Positions 34,431 through 45,720 of a DNA stretch of 64,000 nt are shown here, in pieces. The notes under the pieces were generated by a model, which saw nothing but the letters and a program-made list of their open reading frames with translations, did not search any database and was not told where the DNA came from. Each line of letters begins with the position of its first letter. Positions within the stretch are counted from its first letter, which is position 1. Both the position numbers and the translations under genes were made by a program. The DNA comes from Notospermus geniculatus. Lineage: Eukaryota; Nemertea; Pilidiophora; Heteronemertea; Lineidae. Where the stretch lies: contig NMRB01000086.1 in assembly GCA_002633025.1 (NCBI GenBank), positions 160,405 through 224,404 of the forward strand, written 5' to 3'.

Positions 34431-35544
34431 TGCTCTAATGACTGTTCATCTTCTAAGCTGCCATTAGTGGTATCATCTGAAATTATAAAATTGCGTGTGG
34501 AAGTGTCCATTGTCTCTTGTTTTGAGTATCATCCAAAAGCGGGTGTAACTGCAACACTGCCACTTAAAATGAATAAAACTTGATCATGAAATCAGCGTTA
34601 CCATGCTGCTCATTTGAATAGTCAAAAATTTCCATTGTTTTGTCATTGTTATAAAACTAACAGTGAATCATGTTTGTGAATTCATGTTAAAAATTCAGAA
34701 GTCGCGGCGTTAATTGCTCGCTGCGATATTTTTAAAAACTCTTTATTCAATCATCGTCTGCACGCGGGTGAATACTGAAACACGATGCGACGCAGAGATG
34801 AAAATATCTCTCTCAACACGAAATCAAACATTTAGGATAAAAACCATGTTTTTGTTCGTAATTACATAAACTGGCTCTTCAATGTGGACATATGATTCAA
34901 GTTCGGGCCTGTTTCTTTTATAAGTAGGTGAATGACAATAGACGGGGATAAAGTGTCAATTAAAAACGGTTGGAGACATCGTAGAATGCCACTCAACGAT
35001 GGGATGAGTCAGGAATCCTGATTTTAGCATCAACTGATAATTTGGCGGCAGGTCCTGCCTAAGTTTACCAAAAACAAATGCATATTTTGATACATTATGG
35101 ACAAATGTGCAAGTTCATGCATGGTGAAATGAGAACATAGGTCTGTTTCAACCCAAGTTGATGTGCATTCTGTGCACATCTGTGTAATGGTGTTGCACTG
35201 CTGTGGCACTTATCTTGATATGAAACCATCAACAGACGTTTCTTGGCGACAATGACATCTGGACAATTGGCGCCAGTTTTGGAAAATGTGAACAGTTTGA
35301 ATGTTGATATTGTATTATTAATCAGAGTTAGTCATATTTGTCTCAATGGTTTTCCAATTCTGTGAAGTTCCAGTTGATTTGTCTGTTGGATTGCGATGGT
35401 CTCTATCCCACCAACAGGATGTGATAGCGGGACAATCACAGTGATACCCCAGCTATAACCTTGTTACACGACAGCAGTTCTTCAGTAATCACCCCTGAAC
35501 TATTCAAAATGGCTGCCATGTCAGCCATCTTGGAAAATGACATG
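34431..35544. other. Unique AT-rich DNA
   Basis: No gene or repeat family recognised. Confidence 0.4.
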
Positions 35545-35662
35545 CTGCTGCACTGTCAAATATAGTCCACCTCTCTATCATGTAGAGTGGATCTGACCTG
35601 GGATCAAACCTGGACCTCAGCGGTGACAAGCACCGCTGTTTCCACTGCACCACTCTGGCAGC
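35545..35662 (-). mobile_element. SINE-A copy lacking its 3' end (minus)
   Basis: The minus-strand head (CCAGAGTGGTGCAGTGG, then CCAGGTTTGATCCC) and middle (CATGATAGAGAGGTGG) are intact, but the GGTTTCCTCCTGC end is absent. Confidence 0.75.
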
Positions 35663-36040
35663 GTTACTGCAAACGACTGTGGCTGGCAAATTTGCCCATT
35701 CTTAGCAACCGACCCACCGACTCCGTCTTTAGGCCATTAACCAAGGATTCTAATCCAATGGATTCTAATTCACTGAGGGGTCTGATAGTTTATCCGTTGT
35801 TCCCCTGACAAAGGGTCTAAAGACGTGACACGTGGCACCCCATGTGTCCTTCATATCCTTCGGAGTGTGAGATCTGAGACCCTCCCAGTTTACACCCTTG
35901 GCACCCTTCTTAAGCTTCATTAAACTCTCGTAGAAAGGGAACACAGTTTGATTTTGCTTTCAATTAATTTTGGGATTTAGTCCTGTCTGCAATATGGCAC
36001 ACAAATTTCTCCTCGGTTGGTTTAGGGAAGGGTGTGTCCA
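35663..36040. other. Unique non-coding DNA
   Basis: GGATTCTAATCCAATGGATTCTAATTC near 35746 is a small direct duplication; nothing else recognised. Confidence 0.35.
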
Positions 36041-36154
36041 TTCAGGGCTGAAGCCAAGCATTGCTGGCCTTTTTAGTATGGAAGAGAGGCCATCTCAAGC
36101 TGCTCATGTTCCTCACTTGGATGGGGGGTTTCTACCTTGCCTTGTAAAGGCACA
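36041..36154 (-). mobile_element. SINE-B tail fragment (minus)
   Basis: GGGCTGAAGCCAAGCATTG through CACTTGGATGGGG and TTGTAAAGGCACAC match the tail half of SINE-B; the tRNA-like head is missing. Confidence 0.78.
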
Positions 36155-37159
36155 CTGGAAAAAGGTACCAATATCTTTATACTTTGAAAGAATCCACATG
36201 GGCATTGACATTGGATGAGAATTTGAATGAGCCTGCATGAAGCTCTAGTGAATCTTAGGACATCATCACAGCATGGTTTAGAAAAAATATCAGGGACCAT
36301 TTTGTAAAAAAAACATCAGGGACCATTCTGTTATTTGAAAACCAGGCTCTATGTCAAGGTTGTGTCGATGGGCTTTGTTCCGTTGGTGTAATAGCTGCGG
36401 GATCATTGTGATATTTCTGGGGTCCCACAAAGGACTCTAAACAGGGGGTGGAGTTAATGACAGGGTCTCATGACTGAAATTGGGGAAAAAGACAGGTCGT
36501 TTGTATTCTGGAATAGTTAAACTAATCCTGTATCGAGATGGGGACCCATATTGTGCGTTGACTTCTTTGTCATGATACTGTTGGGTTGGCATGTGGGCCG
36601 TTCTGAAATTAATTCAGATATATTCATCATCATCAGTTGACTGCGTCCGGATCTTTTGTTTCTGAGGCGACGGGACGGGGTTGTGATATCCCGTTTACGA
36701 TTGTTGCTGACGCTGGGGGAAAATTTCACCAAGACCTTTGTCACTTTGAGTGTGGTGCTGGAGGCGGTTAATTGTGATAATAGGCGGGTCTTATTTCCCG
36801 GGATTGTTTAAGAAGTGTTGTTAATTTCAACATATGGAATGACCTTGATGATTCCATCCAATGATGGTAATTACTGGTTCCGATATCCTGGGACATTTAA
36901 AACTTCTGGCCGATGGCAGATTTGGAGTGTTCTTGATAACCCTAAAAGGCTGTTGGATCCTGCGACTAAACATGCTTCTGAGCACAGAAATATGGCATTA
37001 TAGACGATTCTCGAATTCGCAGATCTGCGCATGTCTGCCGAAATCTCAACCATAACCTCGATCTGAAACCAGCTGACATGACGCAATCCATGATGCAACT
37101 GTGGTGGACTCTGACGCAATGTCTTTGAAGTCACTGTCGTGTGGTTGTCTACGTCATGC
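36155..37159. other. Unique non-coding DNA
   Basis: ATCAGGGACCATT occurs twice around 36290 and 36315. No gene recognised. Confidence 0.4.
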
Positions 37160-37269
37160 CATTCAGTTTTAGACCCAGGTTGTGGTTGGGATTTCGGTGG
37201 AAAGTGCGCTGGTCTTTGTCGTTATCATCAATTTGAGAGGTCTTTACACAGACAATAGCTTTGTGAACT

Positions 37270-37397
37270 GCAGGAGGAAACCAGAGTGCCCGGAGCAAAG
37301 CTGTGCTGTCAAAGAGAATCGACCTCTCTATCACTTGAAGAATGGGACTAATGGAATGTCGAACGTGGACCTCAGATGTGACGATACTGCTCTGAAA
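37270..37397 (-). mobile_element. SINE-A within duplication copy 1
   Basis: GCAGGAGGAAACCAGAGTGC through the middle to ACCTCAGATGTGACGATACT; the A-box region is deleted relative to copy 2. Confidence 0.8.
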
Positions 37398-37565
37398 GTC
37401 TTGGGTAGGAAGGGGTCCCACAGAAAAAGGGTTAAAGCTGAATTCTGGTGTCATTCAGTTTCAGACCCACGTTATCGTTGAGATTTCAGCGGAAGTGCAC
37501 AGGTCTTTATCATTCACGTCAATTTGTGAGGTCTTTTCACAAAATAGACAATAGGTCTGTGAACT

Positions 37566-37710
37566 GCAGGAGGAAACCAGAGTGCCCGAGAAAAGCTGTG
37601 CTGTCAACAAGACTCAACCTCGCTATCACTTGAAGAATGGGATTGATGGGATGTCGAACGTGGATCCTCAGATGTGACAAGCACCGATACTTCGACTGTA
37701 CTGCTCTGAA
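37566..37710 (-). mobile_element. SINE-A within duplication copy 2
   Basis: Same SINE carried by the second duplicate, retaining GACAAGCACCGATACTTCG of the head. Confidence 0.82.
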
Positions 37711-37764
37711 CGTCTTGGGTAGGGAGGGGTCCCACAGAAAAAGAGTTAAAGCTGAATTCTGGTG

Positions 37765-40189
37765 GCTTACTTTCATCTGTCTGTAACGGAAACATTGCCA
37801 GAGGAAGGATGAGCAGACGGCTACTGATGACAATAGTCACGTCATGTCTTTGTATCTCGTGATGAGCACTCAGCATCCTTTGTCACATTTACCACACACA
37901 GTGACGCGTCCATGCGAATATTACCGAAATTCGTCACCCGGAAGGTCCCCTTCTGCAGTAACAGCCCTCAAGCCCTGACCGTCAACCCCATCTTTGTTCA
38001 ACTTCCTTAATTAGGGCACTGTTTCCCCTCCGTATAGCATGACAATAGCACTGAGAAGATCACACTCCCAGTCGATTTCAACCAAAACTGCTCCCTGTCG
38101 CTTGTACTTTTCCTGTACATAATACACGCCTTGAATTCAAGAAATTTCAGCTTGACTGAAATTTGACTTTAGTTGGAAGAAATCTAACCTTGGGCAACTT
38201 CTAGGTTGATTTCATCTTTGCATTCTTATGTATTAGCGTCATGATGACTCGTCGCTTTGGTTTGTTCATTTCAACTCGGTTTTGTAGAAATTGACAAAAG
38301 TCAGTCGCACTGGAACCAGGCCATGTACCCCTGATAACAATTTGGGTGAATTCAGGGTGAAAATTGCTAAGGGAAAGGTCAATAGCCGGGGTACAGATGC
38401 TTTGATACCGAGGACTTTTAATCAACTAACACCGGAAACTGGACTCCACAAAGCCGACATCATTAATTTTTTTTCCAAGGAAATTATTTGCAAATTTTCC
38501 ACCCTTGTGACTCTAAATAACAATGCCTTTAGGCTCAAGTTTCATTTTTTAAGCCCATTCACCCCCTGTTGAGATTGTCAATGTATCGATTGTGAGTTCC
38601 ACTTTGTTGAGAGGTTGATATTGTTAGGACTTTCATGTTGGATTAATCTAGGTTAACCATTCGCAGTCAATTTAAATCAGATTAATTTCCCATTTGAATT
38701 CGCTAAAGAAATTCTCCATCTCCGTCATGTTTCTTTGTTATAGACCTTTTCGCTTTCAAGATTTATACAAATGCAACGCTGCTGAAGAATGGTATTCCAT
38801 CAAAGGTTATGGCGTTACCCCTAGCATAGTAACATCTTGGGCTGTGAAATATTGGGTTGAAAGACGAGTTCCAAAGGTCAGAAATGTACAGTCAGTACTG
38901 AATGTGCACACTTTTACCCGGGCCCGACTTTTGAAATGGTCGATTCTTTGACATTCTCCTGTTAGCTTCTACCCCTCTTAAAATCCTCCACAGTCCAAAA
39001 TGTTTCGTTCTGGCGATATGGCCAATGCTGGGGCGTAGAAAACATGGAAAGCCGTAATGAAATTATGCAGGAAAAGAATGGCTTCAGTGACATTGTCGAG
39101 GAATGAGACGTGGGTTCACTCCTCTTGGTCGAAACCTCCTGTACACTGCGCACATCATCATTGAAGGAAAGCTCGTCCTCTTGAGTTGAAATGGACAATG
39201 AAGGAAGCTATATAGTTGGTATAAATGTCCATCTGCATTTGCCTGCTATTGGAAACCGTTGATTGAGTTAAAGGTTGTAAATCATTGACTTATTGTACCA
39301 AGGTTATTGTGTTATAGATGGTTGTCGTTGTCGACTGTCGTTCTACAGCTTCACCATGTTTTTGTGGCATTTTTCGGAAGCTGTTTCAAGGTTTTCGCCG
39401 TGAATGTGTTTCTTGTTTTGTGCAGTTTACGGTTTTGTGTCCGTAAATTTGGCCCGGCAAGCTGGGGAAATTGCTGCAGACGTAATTAAGTTGCCCAAGA
39501 AGATTTTGTTGAGAAGTAGCATATAGATTGATGTCAGGGACTTTGAAAATTTTGCCACAAACACTATACCATCAAGATATCCATCAAAAGACAAAGACAA
39601 GACAAAAAATTTTAAAACGTTATCTGACTTCAATCGCGTACAAGTTGTTCTTTTGTTGAATAAGATCCGAAGTGGCTGTTATTATTCATTCCTTTGGGAC
39701 AATTTTCCACCCTGCACCATGGCAAATAACGATCGCGGTCGACCGTTTCCGTTGCTGCGCATGCTTTGAAGTCGGCGTGTACACCTGATGCTCCCGATCG
39801 CATTGTGCGGAGCCTCATTATCAGCCTAGTTATTGTTTCAATTGGATCAGGTGACACATGTTGCTGCCGAGTTCCCCGATCGAGTTTGGCGTGATTTTGA
39901 TTGAGTTTCTCGACGGTGTTGTGGCGTGTTGAGCACGCTGCTCGAGGCAGCTCATTTTGCTGTCAAATCCATAGCGACACTTGTGTTATTGTGTTCTGGT
40001 GTGAAAAGAATACGAGCTGATAGGCGATTTGGGGAGCCAAGGTTATCTGAGGGGAAAGGATTGTTTAACCCTCAGATCGCCAGTGTTATTCCTAAAAAAA
40101 TAAATACCATTGTGAAAAATAAATATTTGGTCCAAAATGCATCGTTAATTTCTCTTTAAATACTGAGTTGAGAGTCGCAAGCTGTAAAT
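37765..40189. other. Unique DNA, possible regulatory block
   Basis: No gene or repeat recognised. 39715-39915 is CpG-rich with TGCGCATGC, ATCGCGGTCGACCG, CTAGTTATTGTTTCAATTGG (SOX-like) and an E-box CAGGTG, unlike its AT-rich surroundings. An acceptor-like TTCTTGTTTTGTGCAG at 39423 has no partner donor. Confidence 0.35.
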
Positions 40190-40552
40190 TGGCTCATTAT
40201 TGGCTCAAGACACTCATGTTCCACACTTGGATGGGGTCTTTTACTTGTCCTTGCAAAGGCACAAGGCACCATGGCTTACTGTCCGTCCCATGCAACAGAT
40301 GTGAAGAGCCGGGGATGATATCACATATCAGTGCTCCATGTTTGAAATCTGCAGGAGCTCAATCAGTTGAGCTCCTCAAAGGCTCGAGGAGAGCTGTTCA
40401 CACTCGTGAAATTTTACATGTACATGTTTGATGGGGGCACGAGCGTGATTGCACCCATCTTACGTGAACCACTGTCATATGGCCCAGATTGGACTTGAAC
40501 CCAGGACTTGCTACTTGCTAAGCGGACGTGATACCACTCGGCCATCAGGGCT
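40190..40552 (-). mobile_element. SINE-B interrupted by ~150-bp insertion (minus)
   Basis: The tail/body lies at 40190-40317 and the tRNA-like head at 40469-40552. The minus-strand head is the best preserved here: TGGCCGAGTGG is an exact match to a tRNA A box (TGGCNNAGTGG) and GGTTCAAGTCC is close to a B box. The D-arm word recalls class II (Leu/Ser) tRNAs. The 40318-40468 insert contains CAGGAGCTCAATCAGTTGAG and a GAGCTCCTC inverted match and is itself probably a small element. Confidence 0.82.
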
Positions 40553-40932
40553 TCCTAAACCATAGTTACACCAATGGGCATTTGCATAGCAACAAAGTTC
40601 AAACCACCACTAATCAACTGCTATCAGCGACATTTTTTAGATTTCGTGACAGGATAATTTACGTTAGCATGGCACAAAAGATTACACTTTATAGAAATTA
40701 GGTTCTTCTCATCCGGCGAGACCATGAAAGGAATTTTTAAGAGGATTATCTTTCAAGTTATGAATTGTTAATTAACAGCCCGGTAATTTCACCGGAAGGG
40801 GCAAGTGTTTCTGAAACCTCCTTCCTTGTAATCCTGTGTGAGTTGGGGTTTTTTTTCTGTGAGGGAATGTTCTGTTGCTTTGGTCTATCCTGTCTCGGAG
40901 GTGTTGTTTCTTTCTACTGGCTGTCGATTTCA
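40553..40932. other. Unique non-coding DNA
   Basis: No feature recognised. Confidence 0.35.
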
Positions 40933-41448
40933 TCACAAACATCCGCTGAGAGGTGGAGATGGTGAATGTTGTTTCTGAAGAAATGTTTGGGAGGTTTGAG
41001 CCACTGTTTGTGACATCAAGTTTGGTGACATTTGGCATGTAGTGTTGGCTATATACTCACAAAATGTGGCCCCTTCCAGCAAAAGCAGGTGCTTGTTGCA
41101 ACCAAGGAAAGAGTTCATGGCATTACAACACAATAGGTGAAATGTACGTCTCTGCAGGTTTACAACTGTAGTGGACAGCAGTGATAATAGTTGAGTTAAC
41201 TGGTGACCAATGATAATCGCCTGCGACAAACGCGTGCTTTTGCTGGAGCAGCTCTCAAGTATCCACAAAATTCTCTTGAATGTGTCCATTTCATCACCAA
41301 CAACCTTTGAATAGTGCTGGAAATGGTGAATATTGTTTATATAGGTATTCATAAGAAAGTACTCCATGAGAGCTTTCCAGTGAATACCCATTGGATAACT
41401 TGAGAACCTTTTTCTTGGAAAATGAACTGCTGGAGTCAGTGACGCCAT
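40933..41448 (-). other. Unassigned 171-codon frame overlapping a MITE
   Basis: The first ~35 codons derive from MITE-W sequence (41341-41396). The remainder has an amphipathic-looking stretch (DTFKRILWILESCSS) but no family signature. A GTGAGT donor-like word lies inside the frame (about 41055 on minus). Most likely chance. Confidence 0.1.
41341..41396. mobile_element. MITE-W internal fragment
   Basis: ATAGGTATTCATAAGAAAGT and GAGAGCTTTCCAGTGAATACC match the middle of the 29873 copy. Confidence 0.6.
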
Positions 41449-41969
41449 TTGATACCATCTACCATTGAAAAATGCAAATTCAGTGTTGCATTCTTATAAG
41501 AATCCAATGATGATGACCATTTGTACTTTGCAGAAGATTATGACATGGCTTCTCTGATATTTTGAAAAAAATTTCATCAAGTATGGCTTTATTAATGTTA
41601 TGGAAAGAACTCGTAGTAGACCTTGTGGTGCCGACACGTTGAATCTCGTATAGGAAGCCATCTTCAGTTCTTTGGTAAAAAATTCGGTCGATATTCTAAC
41701 GCGGATTTACTAGACTTGTAAAAACTTGTTGCGCCGAGGTTTACAGTGTTTGTAGACTCATTGGCGCTGATTATGAGCGAGAAAGTCCACAAGTAAGGCG
41801 GATTTCTTAAGGAAGCCGTCTTTAATCGTGGATGATATAAGTACAATTTGTTGCTGTGATGTTGTATGGATGTCAAAGATGTTAGAAAAACTAACTTATT
41901 GAAGCGAGATTTATGAGATGAAGGAAAATGGTGGACAGACAACTTGGCGTCAGATTATGAAGAAGAGAA
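41397..41969. other. Unique non-coding DNA
   Basis: GCGGATTT...GGAAGCC words near 41660 and 41800 are partly repeated (GGAAGCCATCTT / GGAAGCCGTCTT). No exon is supported. Confidence 0.35.
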
Positions 41970-42092
41970 TTAACTCTTTCACTACCTTGTCAATTTCATT
42001 AAAAGTAGACCTTCCAAGTGCTGAAATCTTACAGAAAGCCTGTCACATGGCTGTTCATTGGAAAGCACACACTGAAAGTGACCAGTTCAGCA
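41970..42092. mobile_element. MITE-W, left portion
   Basis: Begins TTAACTCTTTCACTACC, the family end, and continues through GCTGAAATCTTACAGAAA and TTCATTGGAAAGC before homology stops. Confidence 0.62.
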
Positions 42093-43020
42093 GTTACAGT
42101 CTAGAGTACGAAATCCAAGATGTCCGCCTGGCAGCCATATTGAATATCGGATGGCAAGTTGAGAGGGCACCTCCCACAACCCAACCTGCTATGCTACAGA
42201 AATAAGAAGGCAATCCGGCCTTCCCTTCTTGACTTAAGAGGTGGAATGTGGAACTGTGGTGTCTTTCCTGGCAAAGATGTCCACGCTGGGAAGGTCCACT
42301 CAAGTGGTACATCATCCCAACCTCAACTTTCCACGAATTTACGTTTCATTGCCGTCTGACTGTCCTCTGCCGCAGTCGTCATCCGTGATCCGCCATTTCA
42401 TTCGAAAAACATTTTCAAACCAATTCCTCCTGCGGTGTCAGAATCACAAAACCAATCCATCAAATATGAAAGAGACTTTGATCTTTTCATGTCACTTTCA
42501 AAATCAACAAAAAATGTAGCATGCTGTGACCACCTCATGCTAACATGGTGGGAAGCACTGTATAGTGACTTAGACCAATGTACATGTGTTGTACACGTGG
42601 TTGCAGCCAACCAAAGATGAAGCGTACTTCATCATCAACAGACTGAGTCACATTGTGGCTGCTAGTTACTCAAAATCTGAAGCTAGTGAGAAATTAACCA
42701 AAAAGCTAACATTGCGACATCAGGCTAACTGCTAAGGCTAACGAATCTACATGATAAGCCGTGGGTTTATCTTATCATTGTAAAAGAGAAGTCGGGGTAG
42801 ATTTGAGTGGAATTGGGGTAGTTCTACTGAGAAGATGCTGTATCTTGATTATGATGTTGAAGGCTGAGAACACGAAAGAACGAGTAGCACCTCTGAATTT
42901 TGGGGACGGTGATGCTCTTTGACGGCTGGTGGAATGCCACAGTTGGCATGGATGGGACTTGTACAAAACAGGAATCGAATCTGAAAGCAATGTTGTACTC
43001 GGATCTTGAGCTAACAACAT
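42093..43020. other. Unique non-coding DNA
   Basis: No repeat or supported exon recognised. Confidence 0.4.
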
Positions 43021-43305
43021 TGGGCTGGGTGGAACCTTTAAAGAGCCCTCTCATCTGGCATGGCGAAACCCCTAAAATCTCTCTCATCTGGACCTGGTGG
43101 AGCAATTAAATAGCCGAAAGAGTCTATCATGGGACCTGGTGGAATCCCTAAAAAGAGCCCTCTATTCTGGGTCAGTGGACCCTTAAAGACCCTTTCTTCT
43201 CCTCCGGGCTGGGTAGAACACCCCCCCCTCCCCAGGAGCCTTTTCATCTGGGCTGAGTGAAGCCCCAAAAGAGCCCTCTCATCTGGGCTGGGCTGAGCCC
43301 CTGGA
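43021..43305. repeat. Degenerate 33-44-bp minisatellite, ~8 units
   Basis: Units run from GGGCTGGGTGGAACC to AGAGCCCTCTCATCT with variable length, starting near 43021, 43056, 43089 and onward. A C-rich run (ACACCCCCCCCTCCCC) lies in one unit. Divergence is high. The 104-codon minus frame over it (DERALLGL-like repeats) is a by-product. Confidence 0.85.
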
Positions 43306-44206
43306 GGGACTGAGCCTGACATGCCTGATGTCAATGCCATGAACTGGCACAAAAAAAATGATCAATTTGCCGAGAAGTTCCTTGTTCATTGCGGGTTAAT
43401 GAATACTTAATGACTTGTGTAGAGTTTTCAAAAGGCTGCTGCTCATTTTCAGTTCATTCGATGTTGATTTCCTAAATCCAGCCAAGTGGATAATTCTATT
43501 TTCTCGAACAGTGGCGAACGCAGTTGTTTAGGGAGTCGTAGACAATAGACGTGACGTAACCTCGTTCGATTTACGGTGAGATCATGACGATTTCACGAGT
43601 GGATCGACCGCGCCATTGTAAACGACGAAGCTCGTCAATGTTTCAGGTGTAATTAACCATTGTTTGCTTCGTACCGTGGTTAATGAACTAGAAACGGCCG
43701 CGGTACACTTCAAAGAGCCCTAACAAGAGTAACCGCTCACGGTGAATGCTTGGGTCATATGAAAAACTCTTCTGGTAGAGGTTCGGAAAAGCTGGGGGGT
43801 CTTTGTTAGTCCACTGACTTTTCTTGCTGGCTCAGTCTCTACTGAAATGATTCTGCTTGCCATTTGCAGTTTCATGCTAAGTTTGGTTGCTTTTCAATAA
43901 TTCATGTCAGTGGGCAATATTTGACTTTTTTGTCATGGAACTGACAGTCCTTGATATTCTTTCTTTTGGCTGATTCTAGTTCCTTTGTTTACCCTGACTG
44001 TGTGACTTACCATTTTGATTTCAACCATCTGGGTGCATGCCCGGGAAGTTTTTTCCTGTTCAAGTGTGCGTCATCCATTTGTTCTGCTTTCTCTTCCTGA
44101 AGTTTGATGTTTTTGTGAGTTTATTTGTGGTACCAGGAAATCTCAATCCACCCTAGTTCCTGAATCTGACGGCTAAGATTTGTTTTTCTTCTCCAATACC
44201 TTTCAG
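43306..44206. other. Unique DNA, CpG-rich possible regulatory block
   Basis: 43530-43740 is CpG-rich and contains GACGTGACGTAACC (ATF/CREB-like), AGGTGTAATTAACC (T-box next to homeodomain-like) and GGCCGCGG. No repeat is recognised. Immediately upstream of the best exon candidate, the sequence becomes pyrimidine-rich. Confidence 0.35.
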
Positions 44207-44278
44207 TCAGATTCACTCTGACTCTCTTTCCGTACTTTCACCAACCACATGGCAGACTTTGACAGCACCAGTCGTGTG
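44207..44278 (+). CDS. Candidate internal exon, 72 nt
   Basis: A strong acceptor (TTGTTTTTCTTCTCCAATAC, then CTTTCAG) precedes 72 nt ending GTCGTGTG and an exact GTAAGTG donor. Length is a multiple of three. Only one frame is open, starting with one leftover base and ending with two (phase 2-2), giving QIHSDSLSVLSPTTWQTLTA plus PVV, a Ser/Thr-rich linker-like peptide. Joining to 58995-59054 keeps frame and creates a Cys codon. No homologue is recognised. Chance acceptor-donor pairs of this quality are expected about once or twice per strand in 64 kb. Confidence 0.33.
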
Positions 44279-44335
44279 GTAAGTGCGGGATACCGCTGCA
44301 GTTAAAAAGGGCCTTCACTCGTCCAATGTCATGGA

Positions 44336-44573
44336 CGTAGGGACAGTACGGAGCAAAACTGACCTACCTTTATACATTTCAATTGTTGCGTATGGTACAG
44401 GTATATTCCACATCTCTTCCACGCGATGTCTGCGCACCATAGGCAATGATGTTAGGTCTTCACTGCATGCCTTCCATGGTGGTGTGTGACATCCGTGAAA
44501 GATACGACACTGCATGTGGTACGTGGCGCGGAAGGTAGGTCAGTTGTGCAGAGTACTGTAGGACAAGAACCAC
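44336..44573. repeat. Inverted repeat, ~40-bp imperfect arms
   Basis: GTAGGGACAGTACGGAGCAA with AACTGACCTACC (44338-44372) is mirrored by GGTAGGTCAGTTGTGC with GTACTGTAGGAC (44536-44569). The spacer includes CACTGCATG twice. It may be an old foldback element. Confidence 0.55.
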
Positions 44574-44847
44574 CAAATGCAGGTTCTGCATCATTTCATG
44601 AACTGAATCACCACTTTCACACATACTGGTACCTTCAACCACCAGCTTGGTTGCTTCTTCTAAAACAGGTGATCATAGCAGATGACCAAAAGAAAAATAA
44701 GCTTTTGCTGTGAACTGACACGTGTTTGCAGAAATTATCTCACTGAACCATACCTTACTAATAACTCCAAATCAACCACCCAAACATCTTTTTAACAAAA
44801 TAATCCGTGACTCAATGTAAGTATTTTCCTCCGGAAAGTCATCCACG

Positions 44848-44995
44848 TGAGTAATTTAACCAAATAAAACAAAAGACGAGAAGGTAAATAGATCTCCATT
44901 AAGGAGGCTTAGAAATGAGTAATTTGGTCAAATAACGATGAGAGAAAACTGGGTGAAAAATAAACAGTTTTCCATTAAGAATATTGAGAATCTTG
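44848..44995. repeat. Two-copy ~70-bp degenerate tandem repeat
   Basis: GTGAGTAATTTAACCAAATAA with CCATTAAGGA is followed by ATGAGTAATTTGGTCAAATAA with CCATTAAGAAT. Confidence 0.55.
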
Positions 44996-45125
44996 AGTGT
45001 ACCACCATCAATCGGATAAATAATCAATGAGTTAACCAATCGTTCTGGCTTACTAATTATTGGCCAGGTACGACCTAATTTCCGCCTTGGAGTGTTAGCG
45101 GTGTAATCCAGCGCTGGTATTACCA
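44996..45125. promoter_or_regulatory. Homeodomain-site-rich unique block
   Basis: Clustered words include CGGATAAATAATCAATGAG, TTACTAATTATTGG, GTGTAATCC and GGTATTACC, with CAGCGCTG between the last two. No repeat is recognised. An enhancer role is inference from motif density only. Confidence 0.2.
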
Positions 45126-45414
45126 CGGAGTTATAACTTGGCGATCTGGTTTGTTATGTGGGTAAACATGCGTCGTATCACTTTAAACCAATTAACGTGC
45201 AGCGTTCCTTCTCCCGATATTTCAGGAGATTTTTCAGGGTTGGTAAACAATTGGTTTGGGCCTTTTCTCCTTGGTTTAGATGCCAATGGTTGCCGTTTCA
45301 TAACAGCAACATTGATGCTTGGATTGGTTTTGGTCTGCTGCGTTCTTCTGCTGCTTGGTTTGGGCCAACCTAATGACCCTAAAGATTAGCTTTCCACCTT
45401 ACAGAACGGCTAGG

Positions 45415-45720
45415 CCGGGAAGGTTCTCGTTACCAGCCTCATGGTTAGGGTGTTCGTCCCCAGCACCAAAGGAGCCCAGTTAGTTGGTGGATGTGTGACA
45501 CAGCACGTGGTCCTGACTTGGAGCAGAAACTGCCTCTAGAATGGCGAGACCAATCCGACCATTGAGGCCTTCCTTATTAGCCTCATGCTAACGATGTTTG
45601 TCCCAATCACCAAAGTGAAGCAAGCTCAGCACAGCTCATTGGTGGATGGATGGCCCAAACATAGTATGGTGGACTTGGGACTTGATTGCAGAAATGGTCA
45701 TTGGCTAGACCAACCTTGCC
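45415..45720. repeat. 144-bp tandem duplication, two diverged copies
   Basis: CCTCATGGTTAGGGTGTTCGTCC at 45437 aligns to CCTCATGCTAACGATGTTTGTCC at 45581. Later matches are TTGGTGGATG, CTTGGAGCAGAAA / CTTGATTGCAGAAA and CGAGACCAATCCGACC / CTAGACCAACC. Confidence 0.7.

Larger units (their letters stand above)
37160..37764. repeat. ~300-bp tandem duplication containing SINE-A
   Basis: Copy 1 (37160-37451) and copy 2 (37452-37764) join directly at CATTCAGTTTTAGACCCAG / CATTCAGTTTCAGACCCAC and align throughout, ending GTTAAAGCTGAATTCTGGTG in both. Copy 2 retains about 20 bp in the SINE head that copy 1 has lost. Confidence 0.9.

Noticed and set aside
40469-40552. A tRNA gene on the minus strand
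   Set aside because: Good A and B boxes, but the acceptor stem is not convincing and the sequence continues into the SINE-B body found in six other copies.
44732-44816. Exon between GTTTGCAG and AAT|GTAAGT
   Set aside because: Weak pyrimidine tract, and start and end phases do not match each other or the neighbouring candidates. Likely one of the expected chance pairs.
45138-45389. 83-codon frame with a hydrophobic C-terminal stretch as a small membrane protein
   Set aside because: Chance-sized, no splice or promoter support. T-rich DNA readily gives Leu/Val-rich stretches.
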